14,639 nucleotides of DNA, taken from an uncultured bacterium (GTDB lineage Bacteria > Cyanobacteriota > Vampirovibrionia > Gastranaerophilales > Gastranaerophilaceae). The notes below the pieces were generated by a model. That model saw only the letters and a list, made by a program, of their open reading frames with translations. It had not been told where the DNA came from and made no database searches. Shown piece by piece: positions 1 to 8,216 of the stretch. Where the stretch lies: the NCBI GenBank assembly GCA_900551965.1, contig URYF01000036.1:1-14639 (forward strand), written 5' to 3'. Every line of letters starts with the position of its first letter. The stretch's first letter is position 1. The translations under genes and the position numbers were made by a program.

Positions 1-2
1 AT

Positions 3-74
3 GTGACACTAAATAAAGAAATTGGACTTGACGGTGGAGGCCCTGTAATCGTAAAATTTTTGTATAAACTATAA
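3..74 (+). CDS. C-terminal end of an unidentified upstream gene (partial)
   Basis: This frame is open from the window edge to a TAA at 72-74 and encodes 23 residues ending GGGPVIVKFLYKL. The other two forward frames close within the first 16 bases. The composition (a Gly-rich turn followed by a beta-like VIVKF stretch) looks protein-like. I do not recognise the family and no domain can be assigned from so short a tail. A 24-codon open frame can also arise by chance in AT-rich DNA, so this is tentative. It would lie on the same strand as ychF, 145 bases upstream, with no clear terminator between them. Confidence 0.35.
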   Translation: MTLNKEIGLDGGGPVIVKFLYKL

Positions 75-127
75 AAGGATGGAGTGGGTTTTGATACTTT
101 AATAGGGCAAAATTCACAAGTGAAAAT

Positions 128-160
128 ACAAAGCCAGGGAGAAAGTTTCCGGAGCTTTGT
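128..160 (+). other. Possible stem-loop in the ychF leader
   Basis: ACAAAGC at 128-134 is the exact reverse complement of GCTTTGT at 154-160. Inside it, GGAGA (138-142) can pair with TTTCC (146-150), including one G-U pair. The structure ends 59 bases before the ychF start and has no T-run, so it is not a terminator. It could be an mRNA leader structure. No riboswitch class is recognised, and the same bases lie in a short open frame (84-257) that may or may not be real. Confidence 0.25.
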
Positions 161-219
161 GAAAACGCAGAGCGTATTTGAAAAGGCTCTATACTGGTTA
201 AGAGAAGGAGAACAGAGAA

Positions 220-1311
220 ATGAAATTAGGAATTGTGGGATTGCCAAATGTTGGTAAAAGTACCCTTTTTAATTCTTTAACGAAGGCGGGCGCAGAGTCT
301 GCGAATTACCCGTTTTGTACAATTGAACCGAATATCGGAGTAGTAGAAGTTCCGGATGAAAGACTTGCAATATTATCAAAACTTTGCAAAACTGAAACAA
401 TAATCCCTACAGCAATTGAATTTGTAGATATCGCCGGTTTAGTAAAAGGAGCCAGCAAAGGGGAAGGCTTAGGAAACCAATTTTTACAAAACATCAGAGA
501 AGTTGATGCTATTATTCAGGTTGTAAGATGCTTTGATGATGAAAACACAATTCACGTAGCTGGAAAAGTCGACCCCATAAGTGATATCGAAACAATTAAC
601 ACCGAACTTGCTCTTGCTGATATGGCATCGGTAGAAAGACGTCAGGCAAGGATTGCAAAAGTTGTGAAATCAGGCGATAAAGATGCAGTATTAGAAGACA
701 AAGTACTAAAAAAACTAACAGAATTATTATCAGAATGCACATTTATTGATATCTCAAAGCATTTTGATCAAGATGAAATTCCTGTAGTTAAGATGATGAA
801 TCTTTTATCAACAAAGCCTGTAATTTACTGTGCTAACGTATCAGAATTCGACCTAAAAGACGGCAACGACTACACCAGAAAAGTAGGCGAATACGCGCAA
901 ACCCACGGGGCAGAAATGGTCGTAATCACGGCTAAAATAGAAGAAGAACTTGCAGATCTGGGTCAAGAAGAGGCCGAAGAATATTTAAAAGAGCTTGGAA
1001 TTGAAGACAGCGGCATTAACAGAATGATTAAATCTGTTTATAATCTTTTAAAACTTAGAACTTTTATCACTGCCGGAGAAAAAGAAGTCAGAGCTTGGAC
1101 AATTACAGCAGGAACAAAGGCGCCGCAAGCTGCAGGTGTAATCCATACAGACTTTGAAAAAGGCTTTATCAGAGCTGAAATCACTCCATATAAAGAATTT
1201 GCACAACTCGGATCATATAATGCCTGCAAAGAAAAAGGGGTTACACGCCTTGAAGGTAAGGACTACGTTATACAAGACGGCGATTTAGTTCACTTTAGAT
1301 TTGCAGTATAA
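220..1311 (+). CDS. ychF: Ribosome-binding ATPase YchF (Obg/TRAFAC family)
   Basis: Cytoplasmic P-loop NTPase of the YchF/OLA1 branch, which binds ribosomes and in characterised members prefers ATP over GTP. The 363-residue length is normal for the family. Visible motifs are the P-loop GLPNVGKST (7-15), the NYPFCTIEPN switch I region (29-38), DIAG (70-73) followed by the conserved KGEGLGN loop (80-86), and NVSE (206-209), the YchF replacement for the NKxD guanine-specificity motif. A helical region follows, then a C-terminal TGS domain (from about 280) ending DGDLVHFRF. The start is the ATG at 220, supported by GGAG at 207-210 with 9-base spacing. It is transcribed alone as far as can be seen and ends in a strong hairpin shared with the convergent gene. 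No clear promoter was found upstream; TATACT at 190-195 lacks a -35 partner. The identification is secure. Confidence 0.97.
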   Translation: MKLGIVGLPNVGKSTLFNSLTKAGAESANYPFCTIEPNIGVVEVPDERLAILSKLCKTETIIPTAIEFVDIAGLVKGASKGEGLGNQFLQNIREVDAIIQVVRCFDDENTIHVAGKVDPISDIETINTELALADMASVERRQARIAKVVKSGDKDAVLEDKVLKKLTELLSECTFIDISKHFDQDEIPVVKMMNLLSTKPVIYCANVSEFDLKDGNDYTRKVGEYAQTHGAEMVVITAKIEEELADLGQEEAEEYLKELGIEDSGINRMIKSVYNLLKLRTFITAGEKEVRAWTITAGTKAPQAAGVIHTDFEKGFIRAEITPYKEFAQLGSYNACKEKGVTRLEGKDYVIQDGDLVHFRFAV

Positions 1312-1324
1312 TTTTTTTAGATAC

Positions 1325-1366
1325 AAAAAGCGAAAAAGACGGTATTGACCGTCTTTTTCGCTTTTT
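1325..1366. terminator. Bidirectional intrinsic terminator between ychF and the GH13 gene
   Basis: A perfect 19-bp inverted repeat (1325-1343 pairs with 1348-1366) closes on a 4-base ATTG loop. It begins with an A-run and ends with a T-run, so it can end transcription of ychF on the plus strand and of the convergent GH13 gene (stop at 1382) on the minus strand. Confidence 0.93.
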
Positions 1367-1381
1367 AACTATTTTAAAAAA

Positions 1382-4300
1382 TTATTTCACAACTGCAAGA
1401 TTTTTACCGCATTCAACAGATTTATTTTGATAAGCTCCCGCAACAAATCTTGAATTAGGCTTAACCATATTACTGCCTGTGAATGTCAGAGAAACTCCAC
1501 CCTCAGGCACATGATATAAAACAATTGTTGTATCATCAATAGGCATAGGAACATCTTTACCATTGCAATGACGAGTCAAATAGTAAAATCCATTTTCATC
1601 AATTCTTGAATAATAAACATCGTTTTCATTTCTTGCATTTACGAATTTTGTCCCCTCACGAAGTCCGGCAATACCTACAGTACTGTCACCTGACTCTGTG
1701 AAATACAATCTATCCAGATACAAGTTATTTTGGCAATATTCCCTTCTATGATCAACGTGCATGCCTGTCGGATTGAATATAGAAATAGCCATTCTGCCAT
1801 CAGTACTTTGTCTTAAAATTGAAGAAACCAAAACTCCATTTTGGGTTTTATTCATAGGCAAAGTAAATACAGCACCGTTATTTAAGGCATTACATTTAGG
1901 ATTTCGGCGAATTGCCATTTCATCATCAAACAATTTCTTGTATTTAGAGATGAATGATTTATATTTTGCACTATTAGAATCAATCCATTCATCATGAACT
2001 CTTTGACGACCCTGCAAATACATATTTTTAGTTTTTGAATCATAACCGGTTGCTCCTACATCATCGCCGTCAAATAAAGTCGGAATACCCGGAAGAGCAA
2101 CCAAATATTTCATCATTCCAAGAAGTTTTGATAAAGCAGGTTTCATAGTTGCTTCAAATACATCATTTGCATAACCTGCTTCAGCATCGCCAGGCAGAGA
2201 GAAACCATATTCAGAATTTGCCTGTTTCAATACCATATCAATAGCAACATCTATCGGCTTCATACCAAATGCATCAGGGTCAAATCGTTTACCCTGGAAT
2301 TTTCCTTGAGCTAAATCTGAAATAGCTTTACTTATCGGAATAAACGCTTTATTATAAATTGCAGGATTATTCAAGTCATTAGGGAATTGCGATTTATAGC
2401 TGTTTAAAACATCAATAAATGCAGGTCTTAACGCATCAGCCATTGCAATTGCTTTTGGTGATACAGCAGAAAAATCATACTGCTCAACTTCATAATCAGA
2501 TATTGGTTCTAAAAATTTATCCTTGATAACCTGATAAGCCTTACGACGATATTGACCATTATTTTTATAAGTCAAATCTGAATAGAACAACTCCATATCC
2601 AAGGCTGCACAATGAAGAACTCTTGGTTTATCGTGGTTACCAATGAAAGTATAAGCAAAAGCAACAGAATCCGCTCCACCTAAACGAATAAAAGCATTAT
2701 CTCCTACCATTTTTTCAAACGGCAATTTTTCCAAATCTTTCGGATTGGTATAATGTTTGCCATCTTCTACATCTTTCATAAATATCTTAGAAATATCTCT
2801 GAAGAAACGCGAATATTCAGCAACAGAAGTCATACCTGTTTCTCTCAGGAATTTAGGCACAATATCACTATGTTTAGGGAATTTCGCAGAATGGCTGCCA
2901 TAACCTGCCGCATGAAGTTCACCTTCATTTGTAACTTCTGCAACAGTATAAGCATTAGGGTTCTTATCTTGAACACCTTGTACAAACAGTTTCCAAAAAT
3001 CTATAACATTCTGCCAAGTGTATTCAAAACTTGCCATACCGTTTCTCAACGCCTCAACATCGGCAATATCTTTTGTCGCGTCAATTCTCCAATCTAAACC
3101 TGATTGAGTTTTATCAACAATCAAATCAGCCAGTTCAAAACTTGCAAGGCTAGTATCTTTAAGTGATCTGACAATACTTTCTACAATCTCGCCATTAATA
3201 GAAGAGTCAACTGTTTTTAACCCCTTACGTAATGAAGCAAGAACCATTTCGGTTTCATCAAGCGGACTGGATGGATTATTTATGCCAAGAGTTTGCAATG
3301 AAACTTTTTTCAAAGCTTTGTAATCGTAAGACATTTCGCCGGAATTCTTATCAATTGCAGCCTCAATATCAGGTGCAAAAGCTTTGATTACAGCATATTT
3401 TGTAATCTCAGGCAGAACAAGCGGTAAAACATATTTACCATATTCTGTAACGTTATCACCATCGAATAGTTTATTTTTTTCAGGTAATACTGAATCAACA
3501 TTTTTTAATACAGTATTTGCAAAACCTGCAATTTGGTTGGTATAAATATCATCCATTTCTTTATATGTTTTTTGATAATCAACATACAAATTAGGGTTGC
3601 CTTTCTTGAAGATTTCATATCTTGGAACACCAATTTCGGATTTCACTGCGGCTCTTTTGGTAATCATTGGAGATGCTAAAACTGAAACCAAATTATCACC
3701 AAATTCGATAGAATCCAAAGGCATATTCATAACACCTTCCAAAATCTGCGAATTTTTATCTTCATCAGACAATTTTCTTTTACCGTTATACAAACCTTGT
3801 AAAACATTTTCAACTTCAGCTTTTGAAACCTCAGCCTTCACTGATTCCGGGAATATTTTATTATTTGAATTTCCGGTAATTTTTTCATAAACAAGATTTG
3901 GATTATCAGAATCAAGATATTTCAAATTCTGGGCAACATACAACCTTAAAATATCATCAGTTTTTTGAGTCCAATACTGACCTGAAGATATAGCATAGTC
4001 CTGAACCTGATAATTACCGCGCAGAATCTTTGCCATTTCAGCTTTTCTTTCATCTATAGGAAGATTTTTCAAGGCTTTTATATCTGCATTTGAACAAACA
4101 AAGCTTAATTTTGCAATATCAGGATTCGCATCCCAGGTTTCAAATCCACTTTCAAACTTCCCATCAACTACAAAATTTTCAAACTTAGACAAGATTCTTG
4201 CAGCCAGAGGAGTTTTCAAGTATATCATTTCTTCAGGATTAGCTCTGTTATATGCATTTAGATTTTTAATATTTTTAGTATAAGTATCCGGATTTATTTC

Positions 4301-5500
4301 AAAAGCGTACGGATATATGGAGTCATTATGAGAATGTAATTCATATACATTATCTGTACTCATTTTTGAATAAGTTTTAATTAAAGAAGTAGTATCAGAT
4401 CTTTCTTGTTCGGTTACTAAACGAACATCAAAGAATTGAATATATGTCGGAAGTTTTGGATTATACTTAGGATTGCTCTTTATAGAAATCTGTCCGGTAC
4501 CGTCTTGTTGGTATAATTTAGGAGAGTTTACAACCTTATGCGAAATATGATCTTTATTTTTAGCAAACACACCCATTGTTAACGGACTGTCTTTTAAACC
4601 TGATGCTCTAAACCAGTTAAAATATGGAGAATCTTCACCCCATCTGAGAATATTTTTAAAGTGAACACCCTCTAAGCCCTCGTTAACAAATGCTCCGTCT
4701 GACACAAAATTTAAACCGTGAGCAAACATTTTACGCTGTAATGAAGCATAGTTATTAATATTACCAAGCGAGCTTGCCATTTGGAAACAGTTCTTATTCC
4801 AATAAGCATGCGCTGAAAAATCATCGTCAGTAAAAATTGGAAGAGAAATTATTCTTCCGTATTTATCATATTCACCTTTATCAACAGCATATTCAAGACC
4901 CGCCAGAGTTCCGCCAAATTTATTCGCAATAGTTTTGATACCTTCACGACCGCGTTTTTCAAGAGCCTTATCCTTTACTATCATATTATGATCGTTATAA
5001 ACATACCCGACTTTTTGAGAATCAATAATAACAAGCTTCATAGCTCCGCCGCGAGAAAGGTTGGATTTTGTTGCAGGCACAATATTAAATAAATTTCTAT
5101 ATTCATTTTCAGCTGAACGTTCATCAATAATATCACCGGAATCAACTCTGGTACGAGGAAAACCACCCTTTTTATCAATTAAAAGATAATGATACGCAAA
5201 TGCCTGATTATCACCAATTCCGAACTCACTGGCTAAATCTATACGATTAGCACCCGGCTTTAACTGATATCTTTCTTTTCCAGATCTGGAATAGGCTTTA
5301 CCTGTCGAAAAATAATTACCATGCTGATCTTTATCCAATTTATAAATTTCAATAAAGCAATTATCTTTATTCTCATCATACGGATAAGCAACCTCAAGCT
5401 CTCTGAAGCCGTTATCCGATTTTACAAACTTACACCCTTTAAATGAAACCGCTTTCTGGTTTTCGGCTTTTTCATTTTTTAAATCAAAACTTACTTTCAC
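1382..5500 (-). CDS. Giant GH13 alpha-amylase-superfamily protein with large insertions
   Basis: A predicted alpha-glucan-acting enzyme (hydrolase or transglycosylase) of the GH13 superfamily, 1372 residues against roughly 450-700 for typical members. Residues here count from the GTG at 5498-5500. That start has AAGGAG six bases upstream, whereas an upstream in-frame ATG (5531-5533) has no ribosome site and precedes the likely transcription start. After a leader with VSFKG comes a beta-rich N-terminal domain (about 25-130, CBM48-like by pattern). Region I is FVSDGAFVNEG (D268), followed by B-domain-like SPYFNWF. Region II is DWRIDATKD (nucleophile D807). Region III is VAEVTNEG (acid/base E855). 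Region IV is FIGNHDKPR (D957). The barrel end is PGIPTLFDGDD (from P1137), then a beta-sandwich-like C-terminus. There is no signal peptide or membrane segment, so it is probably cytoplasmic, perhaps acting on glycogen (inference). Substrate and subfamily are unknown. Confidence 0.88.
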   Translation of the reverse strand: MKVSFDLKNEKAENQKAVSFKGCKFVKSDNGFRELEVAYPYDENKDNCFIEIYKLDKDQHGNYFSTGKAYSRSGKERYQLKPGANRIDLASEFGIGDNQAFAYHYLLIDKKGGFPRTRVDSGDIIDERSAENEYRNLFNIVPATKSNLSRGGAMKLVIIDSQKVGYVYNDHNMIVKDKALEKRGREGIKTIANKFGGTLAGLEYAVDKGEYDKYGRIISLPIFTDDDFSAHAYWNKNCFQMASSLGNINNYASLQRKMFAHGLNFVSDGAFVNEGLEGVHFKNILRWGEDSPYFNWFRASGLKDSPLTMGVFAKNKDHISHKVVNSPKLYQQDGTGQISIKSNPKYNPKLPTYIQFFDVRLVTEQERSDTTSLIKTYSKMSTDNVYELHSHNDSIYPYAFEINPDTYTKNIKNLNAYNRANPEEMIYLKTPLAARILSKFENFVVDGKFESGFETWDANPDIAKLSFVCSNADIKALKNLPIDERKAEMAKILRGNYQVQDYAISSGQYWTQKTDDILRLYVAQNLKYLDSDNPNLVYEKITGNSNNKIFPESVKAEVSKAEVENVLQGLYNGKRKLSDEDKNSQILEGVMNMPLDSIEFGDNLVSVLASPMITKRAAVKSEIGVPRYEIFKKGNPNLYVDYQKTYKEMDDIYTNQIAGFANTVLKNVDSVLPEKNKLFDGDNVTEYGKYVLPLVLPEITKYAVIKAFAPDIEAAIDKNSGEMSYDYKALKKVSLQTLGINNPSSPLDETEMVLASLRKGLKTVDSSINGEIVESIVRSLKDTSLASFELADLIVDKTQSGLDWRIDATKDIADVEALRNGMASFEYTWQNVIDFWKLFVQGVQDKNPNAYTVAEVTNEGELHAAGYGSHSAKFPKHSDIVPKFLRETGMTSVAEYSRFFRDISKIFMKDVEDGKHYTNPKDLEKLPFEKMVGDNAFIRLGGADSVAFAYTFIGNHDKPRVLHCAALDMELFYSDLTYKNNGQYRRKAYQVIKDKFLEPISDYEVEQYDFSAVSPKAIAMADALRPAFIDVLNSYKSQFPNDLNNPAIYNKAFIPISKAISDLAQGKFQGKRFDPDAFGMKPIDVAIDMVLKQANSEYGFSLPGDAEAGYANDVFEATMKPALSKLLGMMKYLVALPGIPTLFDGDDVGATGYDSKTKNMYLQGRQRVHDEWIDSNSAKYKSFISKYKKLFDDEMAIRRNPKCNALNNGAVFTLPMNKTQNGVLVSSILRQSTDGRMAISIFNPTGMHVDHRREYCQNNLYLDRLYFTESGDSTVGIAGLREGTKFVNARNENDVYYSRIDENGFYYLTRHCNGKDVPMPIDDTTIVLYHVPEGGVSLTFTGSNMVKPNSRFVAGAYQNKSVECGKNLAVVK

Positions 5501-5519
5501 ACAATACTCCTTAGTGTCA

Positions 5520-5525
5520 ATTATA
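5520..5525 (-). promoter_or_regulatory. Candidate -10 box for the GH13 gene
   Basis: An exact TATAAT on the minus strand lies 20 bases upstream of the GTG start. It would place the transcript start near 5513, directly before the AAGGAG at 5507-5512, giving a very short leader and excluding the upstream ATG at 5533. No good -35 box sits 16-18 bases away. An alternative is TTGATT (5587-5592) with an 18-base spacer to AATAAT (5563-5568). Confidence 0.4.
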
Positions 5526-5596
5526 ACAATCATAAAGAAAAAATTTTGTCATATCAACAGACATTATTAAGAAAATTTTACAAACAAATCAAAATA

Positions 5597-5626
5597 TTGG
5601 GATATTGAGCATTTACAAGTTATAAT
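5597..5626 (+). promoter_or_regulatory. Candidate sigma-70-type promoter for ahcY
   Basis: TTGGGA (5597-5602) is separated by 18 bases from an exact TATAAT (5621-5626). This would give a leader of about 50 bases before the ahcY start. I saw no SAH or SAM riboswitch consensus in that leader. Confidence 0.55.
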
Positions 5627-5683
5627 TTAATAGTGTAGAAGGTACAACTATTACTCGGAAGTATTAAAAACAAGGAGAAAATA

Positions 5684-6952
5684 ATGCAAACTACCGAAAT
5701 TAAATGTGATATTAAGGATATCAATTTAGCAGACCAAGGTAAAAAACAAATAGATTGGGCATTTAAAGACATGCCGGTATTAAAAACCATAAGAGAAAGA
5801 TTTATAAAAGAGCAGCCTTTTAAAGGATTAAAACTTTCAGCTTGCGTGCACGTAACAAAAGAAACTGCAGCATTATGCACCGTTATGCAAGCAGGCGGAG
5901 CTGATGCAGTGCTTGTCGCATCTAACCCTCTATCAACTCAGGATGATGTTGCAGCAGCTCTTGTAAAACATTACAACATGCCGGTATTTGCAATTGCCGG
6001 AGAAACAGTAGATCAATACAAATCACATATTCAAGAAGCTATAAATCACAATCCGGATATCATTATTGATGACGGCTGTGATATGGTTTCAATGATTCAT
6101 GATAAAAGACCTGACTTAATAGGTAAAATTATCGGTTCTACAGAAGAAACTACAACAGGCATCATAAGACTTCAAGCAATGGAAGCTCAAGGGACACTAG
6201 GATTCCCTGCAGTTGGAGTTAATACAAGTTTAACAAAGCACTTATACGATAACCGCTATGGTACGGGTCAAAGCTCTTTTGACGGAGTACTCAGAGCCGC
6301 AAATATTCTTATCGCAGGTAAAACAGTTGTTGTATCCGGTTATGGTTGGTGCGGCAAAGGTGTTGCATTAAGAGCAAAAGCCCTTGGTGCTAACGTAATC
6401 GTTTGCGAAGTTGATCCTCTTAAAGCTTTAGAAGCAGCTATGGAAGGTTACAGAGTAATGCCTATAGCTAAAGCAGCGTTAGAAGGTGATATATTCCTAA
6501 CTGTAACAGGTGACAAACACGTAATCGATGTAGAACATCTTCTTACAATGAAAGACGGAGCATTTGTAGGCAACGTTGGACACTTTGACTGGGAAGTTAA
6601 CGTAGGAGATTTAAAAGCTCACGCTAAAGAAATCAAACAAATCAGACCGGCACTAGAAGAGTATGTTCTTGATAACGGAAAATCAATCTATGTAATAGCC
6701 GAAGGCAGACTTGTTAACCTTGTTGCAGCTGAAGGTCACCCTGCAAGTGTTATGGACATGAGTTTTGCAAACCAAGCACTTGGTATTGAATTCCTTGTTA
6801 AAAACAAAGGCAAATTGGAAAACAAATTATATACCCTTCCTTATGAAGTTGATGTAAAAATCGCTGAATTAAAACTTCAATCTATGGGTATTGAGATTGA
6901 CACATTAACAGCTGAACAGGAAAAATATCTTAACAGCTGGAAAATTGACTAA
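5684..6952 (+). CDS. ahcY: Adenosylhomocysteinase (S-adenosylhomocysteine hydrolase)
   Basis: An NAD-dependent cytoplasmic enzyme that splits S-adenosylhomocysteine reversibly into adenosine and homocysteine, removing the inhibitory product of methyltransferases. It has 422 residues, the shorter form without the roughly 40-residue insertion seen in many bacterial enzymes. Visible are the active-site DDGCDM and STEETTTG segments, the catalytic stretch NTSLTKHLYDN (K185, D189, N190), the Rossmann GYGWCGKG (219-226) with an acidic residue ending the next strand (CEVDP), and FVGNVGHFDWEVN. The C-terminus (EKYLNSWKID) resembles bacterial/archaeal forms, not the animal Y-R-Y tail. The ATG at 5684 has AAGGAG at 5672-5677, six bases upstream. 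It is a monocistronic gene with its own promoter and terminator. No methionine or SAM-cycle genes lie beside it, so its physiological partners are elsewhere. Confidence 0.97.
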   Translation: MQTTEIKCDIKDINLADQGKKQIDWAFKDMPVLKTIRERFIKEQPFKGLKLSACVHVTKETAALCTVMQAGGADAVLVASNPLSTQDDVAAALVKHYNMPVFAIAGETVDQYKSHIQEAINHNPDIIIDDGCDMVSMIHDKRPDLIGKIIGSTEETTTGIIRLQAMEAQGTLGFPAVGVNTSLTKHLYDNRYGTGQSSFDGVLRAANILIAGKTVVVSGYGWCGKGVALRAKALGANVIVCEVDPLKALEAAMEGYRVMPIAKAALEGDIFLTVTGDKHVIDVEHLLTMKDGAFVGNVGHFDWEVNVGDLKAHAKEIKQIRPALEEYVLDNGKSIYVIAEGRLVNLVAAEGHPASVMDMSFANQALGIEFLVKNKGKLENKLYTLPYEVDVKIAELKLQSMGIEIDTLTAEQEKYLNSWKID

Positions 6953-6980
6953 TAATTTTATAAACCAACTCCGAAAAAAG

Positions 6981-7011
6981 AACCGGTTCTGACAAACTCA
7001 GAGCCGGTTTT
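6981..7011. terminator. Bidirectional terminator between ahcY and the TerC-type gene
   Basis: A 12-bp stem (6981-6992 with 6998-7009, one G-T pair) around a 5-base loop has an A-run on the left and TTTT on the right. It lies 29 bases after the ahcY stop and 21 bases from the convergent gene's stop, so it can serve both. Confidence 0.9.
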
Positions 7012-7031
7012 AATTTATTATGTGTTATTTA

Positions 7032-8084
7032 CTAATTTTCTTCAAGCTTTGGCTGCTTGCGATTATGAATAACTGATGAAATAAGCGCAGCCACTATAAA
7101 GAATAGACCGATTAATCCGGTGACAACTTCCGGAACCTCTTTAACTGTAGTAATAAGCATTATGATAGCTAAGGCTCCGATTGCCCAATGGGCACCGTGT
7201 TCAAGATATAAAAATTTTGTCAGGGTTTTCTTTTCTACCAGCATTATAGTTAACGATCTTACAAACATTGCACCAATAGCCAAACCTATTGTGATAATTA
7301 ATACATCATTACTTAATGCAAATGCACCTAAAACACCATCTAAAGAAAATGAAGCATCTATCAATTCCAAATATATAAAACTAATAAGCCCTGCACATTT
7401 AGCACCTTCTAATCCGCATTGAGCATTACGCATTTCTTCATGTTTTTCAAGGAAGTGGGCAACACCGTCAATTAACAGAAAAGTTATTATACCGGCTAAA
7501 CCTGATAATATCACAGAAACCTTATCCGCCGCAGGAATAAACGATTGAACACCGATAAGCATAAATAAAGATATTACGATTTCAATTCCGCTTATATGAT
7601 CCATATGAGATAACGGAGCTTCTATTGGTTTAATCCAGTGAACTTCTTTTTTATGGTTAAAGAAGTAATTAAGAAACAGCATAATCAAAAACATTCCGCC
7701 AAAAGTTACAATCGGAGCATGAGTTTCATGCAGATATCCTGCATATTTTTGAGAATCCGTAATCGCAATTTTTGCAACAGTAACCATATCAAGTTTTGCA
7801 AAAACAGCAACAACTAAAACCGGGAATAAGAATCTCATACCAAAAACGGCGATTGCAATACCCCAGGTTAAAAACCTGTGACGCCAAACTGCAGACATTT
7901 TTTCAAGTTTCATCGCATTAACCACAGCATTATCAAAAGATAAACTAGTTTCCAAAACTGCAAGTACTAAAACAATAAAAACACACGCAAAACCTGTTCC
8001 GGAATGAACATGTTCCCCCCATAAATACGCACCGATAACACCTGCAATTGTGACAATGTATGAGCCTAAAAAGTATTCTAACAT
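7032..8084 (-). CDS. DUF475 / TerC-superfamily integral membrane protein
   Basis: An inner-membrane protein of 350 residues with about nine hydrophobic segments, a good full-length match to the DUF475 branch of the TerC superfamily. Two diagnostic acidic membrane motifs are present: ETSLSFDNAVVNA (45-57) and ELIDASFSLDGVLGAFA (240-256). WRHRFLTWGIAIAVFGMR and the C-terminal IPEVVTG-like segment (VPEVVTGLIG) are also family-typical. TerC relatives such as Alx and YkoY are linked to manganese export and tellurite resistance; metal transport here is inferred from the superfamily and is not shown for DUF475 itself. The ATG has AGAGGA (8093-8098) eight bases upstream. It appears to be a single-gene unit: a terminator separates it from the gene upstream and another follows its stop. 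No yybP-ykoY manganese riboswitch is visible in the 130-base upstream gap. Confidence 0.9.
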   Translation of the reverse strand: MLEYFLGSYIVTIAGVIGAYLWGEHVHSGTGFACVFIVLVLAVLETSLSFDNAVVNAMKLEKMSAVWRHRFLTWGIAIAVFGMRFLFPVLVVAVFAKLDMVTVAKIAITDSQKYAGYLHETHAPIVTFGGMFLIMLFLNYFFNHKKEVHWIKPIEAPLSHMDHISGIEIVISLFMLIGVQSFIPAADKVSVILSGLAGIITFLLIDGVAHFLEKHEEMRNAQCGLEGAKCAGLISFIYLELIDASFSLDGVLGAFALSNDVLIITIGLAIGAMFVRSLTIMLVEKKTLTKFLYLEHGAHWAIGALAIIMLITTVKEVPEVVTGLIGLFFIVAALISSVIHNRKQPKLEEN

Positions 8085-8161
8085 AATATTAATCCTCTCT
8101 TTTTAATTTATTTTATATTAAAAAGGTATATTCAAAATCATATAAACAATGTAAGAATAAC

Positions 8162-8192
8162 AAAAATGCGCCATACAGATAAATACGGCGCA
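8162..8192 (-). terminator. Intrinsic terminator after the exported-protein pair
   Basis: Read on the minus strand, TGCGCC (8187-8192) pairs with GGCGCA (8167-8172) across a 14-base loop and is followed by TTTTT (8162-8166). It ends the 9291-to-8217 transcription unit before the TerC-type gene. Confidence 0.8.
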
Positions 8193-8216
8193 AATTTCAT
8201 AATTTATAAAAGCTTA

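Noticed and set aside
2753..3097. Open frame of 114 codons on the plus strand inside the GH13 gene
   Set aside because: The opposite strand carries a continuous 4-kb frame with GH13 catalytic motifs over this stretch. The short frame has no recognisable domain or ribosome site.
5629..5652. Possible hairpin or SAH riboswitch in the ahcY leader
   Set aside because: AATAGT/ACTATT gives only a 6-bp AT-rich stem, and the leader of about 50 bases lacks recognisable SAH or SAM riboswitch sequence.
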